From contig DBAE01000198.1 in NCBI GenBank assembly GCA_002291495.1, positions 2,242-9,952 on the forward strand: DNA of 7,711 nucleotides. Reading direction: 5' to 3'. This DNA is from Bacteriovoracaceae bacterium UBA1018 (GTDB taxonomy: Bacteria > Bdellovibrionota > UBA1018). Shown piece after piece: positions 5,137 through 7,711 of this stretch (position 1 is the stretch's first letter; each line of letters starts with the position of its first letter). The notes under the pieces are model-generated. The model had not been told where the DNA came from and ran no database searches. It saw only the letters and a program-made list of their open reading frames with translations. A program made the translations under genes and the position numbers.

Positions 5137-6672
5137 CTACTTGACCCCTAAATCCTCAAACCGAATGACCCCAGCAAAATTAATCTGATAATTTTGTACG
5201 CGTGGCGAGACAGCCAGTGTCTGCACGTAATGATAAAGCGGCACAACAGGTACCTCTTCATCGAGTATTTTTTGAGCTTCTATCATCAGTGCAAGTCTCT
5301 TTGGCCCTGAAGGAGTTTCTTCGATCTGACTCACCAGTTGGTCATAGCGTGCGTTTGACCAGCCAGAAAAATTAAACCCAGATCCTGTGGTTAGCGCTTT
5401 AAAATGAAAGATCGGATCTTTGAACGGAGCAAGGATCCCCGATCGATAAAGTTCGGGAGGATCCGTGGTCAGTGATTTTGCAAAAGCTTTCCAATCCGAG
5501 TTTTGCAAGCTGAGTTTCAGTCCGAGCTTTACGGCCAAATCGTTCTGCACCTTCTCCATGATCATTGCGTTGCGACCACTGGTATCAAAGGCGGCAGTGA
5601 TAGGAGCGATGGTTTTATCGCTCAAAATTTTTCGAACTTCTTCCACGTCTTGGCGATAATAGGTCGAGCGATCTTCGAAAGGAATATATCCCTCGAGTCC
5701 GACCGGGATCCAGCTTCGAGCCGGAGGCTCACCTGATCCTAACAACTGAGCCAGTTCTTGGCGCTGGACAGCTCCTGCGACAGCCCGACGATATCTTGGG
5801 TCTCTAAAGGGCGCCTTTCTCAGATTGAAAGAAAGATAATAGGTCGTTGCGTAGGGATCTACGCGGATGACTCCAAGCTCTTTCAATTTCTTAAGCTCAA
5901 ACGCAGAGACGCGGGTCAGAATATCAATTTTACCTTGTTCAAAGAGTAAAGCAGCAGTGCTCTCACTTTGAACAATTCGAACAATCACCTGAGAGGGTGC
6001 GCTCGGTCTAGCCCACGAATTTCTAGTGAGTACGATCTTCTGGTCTTGTTCACGAGAGGTAATGCGGTAAGGGCCCGTCACTGGGCTTTGATCCGTCCAC
6101 GTCCCAGGTCGTTGAGGCAAAGTAATCGGCAAAGTGAGCGCTGCGAGAAAGTAGGAGCATGGCTTTTCCAATTCAAAAACGAGCTCTCCGTTTTTGACTG
6201 AAACTCCCAAGTCAGTAGTTTTGTTTAAATGAAAATCTTTGGCACCTCGTATCGCAAATAATAGTGGCGCAAGCTTGGAGCCGGTACTTGCTTGAAGCGA
6301 TCGACGTATCCCATAGACAAAATCTTCAGGCTTAACTGGGACGCCGTCTGACCAGGTCGCATCATTTCGAATTTTAAATCGAATCGTCTTTGAGTCTTTA
6401 GAAACCTCGAAAGACGCAGCGAGACGTTTGACCAGCTGGCCATGACCGTCGTACCCCATGAGCCCATCCATGGTGTTGCCAAGTATCTTAAAAGCGTTTC
6501 CATCTTCGACTAGCGAAGGATCGAGGGTGACGGGTTCAGAGTTGATCTGAATACTCAGGTCTAGATGAGAAATTTCGGCACTCTTTTTACAGCCGACTAG
6601 ACCGGTGAATAATACTTGGGAGAATAAGGCGATTAGAATACGATAAGGGGGACGCTTCAGGGCCATGACCAC
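5137..6672 (-). CDS. Peptide-type ABC transporter solute-binding lipoprotein (SBP_bac_5 / OppA-DppA family)
   Basis: The 511-residue protein has a basic N-terminus, a hydrophobic core and the lipobox LVGC with Cys28, so it should be an envelope-anchored lipoprotein; Lys29 follows the cysteine. The mature part matches family 5 solute-binding proteins: SEPVTLDPS (45-53), an FKIRNDATWSDG block (99-110) with VKPEDFVYGIRRSL (113-126), GPYRI (200-204), YYLSFNLRKAPFRDPRYRRA (278-297), and SGWSNARYDQLV near 436-447. The C-terminal part, EEVPVVPLYHYVQTLAVSP (472-490), is also typical. It would bind peptides or similar ligands for import. No permease or ATPase subunit is adjacent, so it looks like an orphan binding protein. 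The 6672 start is a GTG with no good ribosome site; an ATG two codons in (6666-6664) is preceded by GAGTGG and is equally plausible, giving 509 residues. Confidence 0.87.
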   Translation of the reverse strand: MVMALKRPPYRILIALFSQVLFTGLVGCKKSAEISHLDLSIQINSEPVTLDPSLVEDGNAFKILGNTMDGLMGYDGHGQLVKRLAASFEVSKDSKTIRFKIRNDATWSDGVPVKPEDFVYGIRRSLQASTGSKLAPLLFAIRGAKDFHLNKTTDLGVSVKNGELVFELEKPCSYFLAALTLPITLPQRPGTWTDQSPVTGPYRITSREQDQKIVLTRNSWARPSAPSQVIVRIVQSESTAALLFEQGKIDILTRVSAFELKKLKELGVIRVDPYATTYYLSFNLRKAPFRDPRYRRAVAGAVQRQELAQLLGSGEPPARSWIPVGLEGYIPFEDRSTYYRQDVEEVRKILSDKTIAPITAAFDTSGRNAMIMEKVQNDLAVKLGLKLSLQNSDWKAFAKSLTTDPPELYRSGILAPFKDPIFHFKALTTGSGFNFSGWSNARYDQLVSQIEETPSGPKRLALMIEAQKILDEEVPVVPLYHYVQTLAVSPRVQNYQINFAGVIRFEDLGVK

Positions 6673-6738
6673 TCACTAGCAAAGGCTAGCCTGTCATGCT
6701 ACCCCTGACTAACGACCATAAAGGATCTGAATAAGACT
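6673..6738. promoter_or_regulatory. Short divergent promoter region between the lipoprotein and VKOR-DsbA genes
   Basis: Only 66 bases separate the two divergent start codons, so both promoters must lie here or reach into the genes. A small inverted repeat, CTAGC-AAAG-GCTAG (6676-6689), lies just upstream of the lipoprotein start and could fold in its leader. AAAGGA at 6720-6725 is a plausible ribosome site for the plus-strand gene, 13 bases before its ATG. I could not identify convincing -35/-10 pairs for either direction. Confidence 0.4.
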
Positions 6739-7711
6739 ATGTCTGATCAATCGATGCATCATGTTCCAAAAAGAATCACTTTGCTGACGATTCTCTCCTT
6801 GGTTGGGCTCGCTGCCTCAGTCGCACTCACTCTTCATCACTATGACCTAAAGAGTGGAGCCGCATCATTCAAGTCAATCTGTAACATCGGCTCAAGCATG
6901 AATTGCGACCTCGTCGCAGTCAGTAAGTACGCCGAGCTTCTTCCAGGCTTGCCATTATCTAGCGTCACTGCAGCATGGTTTCTCATGATGTTCTTAGCTA
7001 CCCTCTTTGCTCGTAATGCTTACTGGCGCCGGGAATCCTTAAGAGCCACCCTCATCCTGAGCGGCATTGGAAGCATCGCAACGCTCGTTTATTTAGGAAT
7101 CATGGCGTTCGTTCTTAAGACCGGATGCCTCTACTGTATCGTCGTGGACGTAGTGAACATCTCGTCCCTCGCTCTGGTTCTTAGCCTTAAACCAGAAGGT
7201 TTTAAATCTGCTCCGATTGATCGCTCGAAGTGGAAAACATTCTTAATCCTAGCAGCGTTGAGCCTGGTGTTTGTGCCCCTGATCTTGACTACAAACAACC
7301 GAGTCAAAATCAGCGAAAATGATATTGTGCAGATCAGCCAATCCGTTCTCAACTCCGCTCCGCTCGCGGTTCAAACAGGAAGTGATCTTCCAATTCTTGG
7401 CAATCCAAACGCACCCATCACGATTGTCGAGTTCAGTGACTTTCAATGCCCCTACTGTCGCAATGGAGCAACGATTTTGAATGCTGTTCTCAATCGCTAT
7501 CCCAATGAAGTCAAAGTGGTGTTCAGGAACTTCCCGCTGGATTCTGCCTGTAACCCTCGGATCACTCATCGCGGGCATCCAGTAGCGTGCGAAGCAGCAA
7601 AGGTTGCCGTCTGCGCACAAAAAGTTGGAAAATTCAAACCAGTCTACGAAGAGATTTTTGAAAAACAATCGGATCTTAAGCCAGGACTTCCGATCGCAAT
7701 CGCTACTGAGC
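6739..7711 (+). CDS. VKOR-DsbA fusion protein (oxidative disulfide formation), 3' end outside window
   Basis: The frame runs open from ATG 6739 to the end of the window, giving 324 residues with the C-terminus missing. The first half is a bacterial vitamin K epoxide reductase homologue. It has hydrophobic segments near 13-33, 74-92, 104-126, 133-150 and 167-185, a loop cysteine pair C48/C56, and the active CLYC motif (C130, C133). It would pass electrons from a thiol protein to quinone in the inner membrane, the role DsbB has elsewhere. After the fifth segment a DsbA-like thioredoxin domain begins: LPILGNPNAPITIVEFSDF (217-235), then CPYC (C237, C240) and VVFRNFPLDSAC. This domain should face the periplasm, and the fusion couples oxidant and oxidase in one chain. 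Extra cysteines C271, C284 and C292 follow. The cis-Pro region is beyond the window. Confidence 0.88.
   Translation, partial: MSDQSMHHVPKRITLLTILSLVGLAASVALTLHHYDLKSGAASFKSICNIGSSMNCDLVAVSKYAELLPGLPLSSVTAAWFLMMFLATLFARNAYWRRESLRATLILSGIGSIATLVYLGIMAFVLKTGCLYCIVVDVVNISSLALVLSLKPEGFKSAPIDRSKWKTFLILAALSLVFVPLILTTNNRVKISENDIVQISQSVLNSAPLAVQTGSDLPILGNPNAPITIVEFSDFQCPYCRNGATILNAVLNRYPNEVKVVFRNFPLDSACNPRITHRGHPVACEAAKVAVCAQKVGKFKPVYEEIFEKQSDLKPGLPIAIATE

Noticed and set aside
5465..6201. Several plus-strand open frames of 63-77 codons
   Set aside because: All are antisense to the solute-binding lipoprotein gene and lack domains and ribosome sites.
7249..7668. Minus-strand 139-codon open frame
   Set aside because: It is fully antisense to the VKOR-DsbA gene, whose cysteine motifs and domain order are clear.
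1..7711. CRISPR array, transposase, tRNA or rRNA gene, phage attachment site
   Set aside because: No regularly spaced direct repeats, transposase motifs, tRNA cloverleaf or rRNA signatures were seen on reading both strands.

Overview
The window looks like chromosomal DNA of a Gram-negative bacterium of the Bdellovibrionota or a related deltaproteobacterial lineage. The grounds are a C-terminal outer-membrane beta-barrel fragment ending in Phe, a lipoprotein, a VKOR-DsbA fusion with a periplasmic thiol domain, and a MinD/FlhG-type ATPase whose Walker B region reads DLGAGT, a form I associate with deltaproteobacteria. The organism call is an inference from protein style; no rRNA or tRNA is present to fix it. 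Base composition is moderate and even, apart from one AT-rich intergenic patch. I see no mobile element, CRISPR array or tRNA.

Layout: (1) 1-342, the 3' end of an outer-membrane beta-barrel gene on +. (2) 365-1096 on -, a membrane dolichol/phytol-kinase-like protein that converges on the first gene with a 22-base gap. (3) 1097-1531, a 435-base divergent intergenic region with two oppositely facing extended -10 boxes, three perfect inverted repeats and a long, possibly structured leader. (4) 1532-5127 on +, a tight four-gene cluster: MinD/FlhG-like ATPase, a degenerate J-domain fused to a RodZ-like HTH, RluD-family pseudouridine synthase, and PgeF/YfiH. Gaps are 17 bases, 20 bases and an 11-base overlap. 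(5) 5137-6672 on -, a peptide-type solute-binding lipoprotein converging on pgeF with a 9-base gap. (6) 6739 to the window end on +, a divergent VKOR-DsbA fusion cut off by the window.

How the genes may work together: the first two genes of the cluster are the most interesting. A deviant-Walker-A ATPase is followed by a protein with a J-like fold lacking the HPD tripeptide and a C-terminal HTH of the RodZ type but no membrane segment. This resembles a spatial-positioning ATPase with a dedicated adaptor. The two downstream genes are housekeeping functions (23S rRNA pseudouridylation and peptidoglycan precursor quality control) that may simply share transcription. The remaining genes concern the envelope: lipid phosphorylation, peptide capture and periplasmic disulfide formation.
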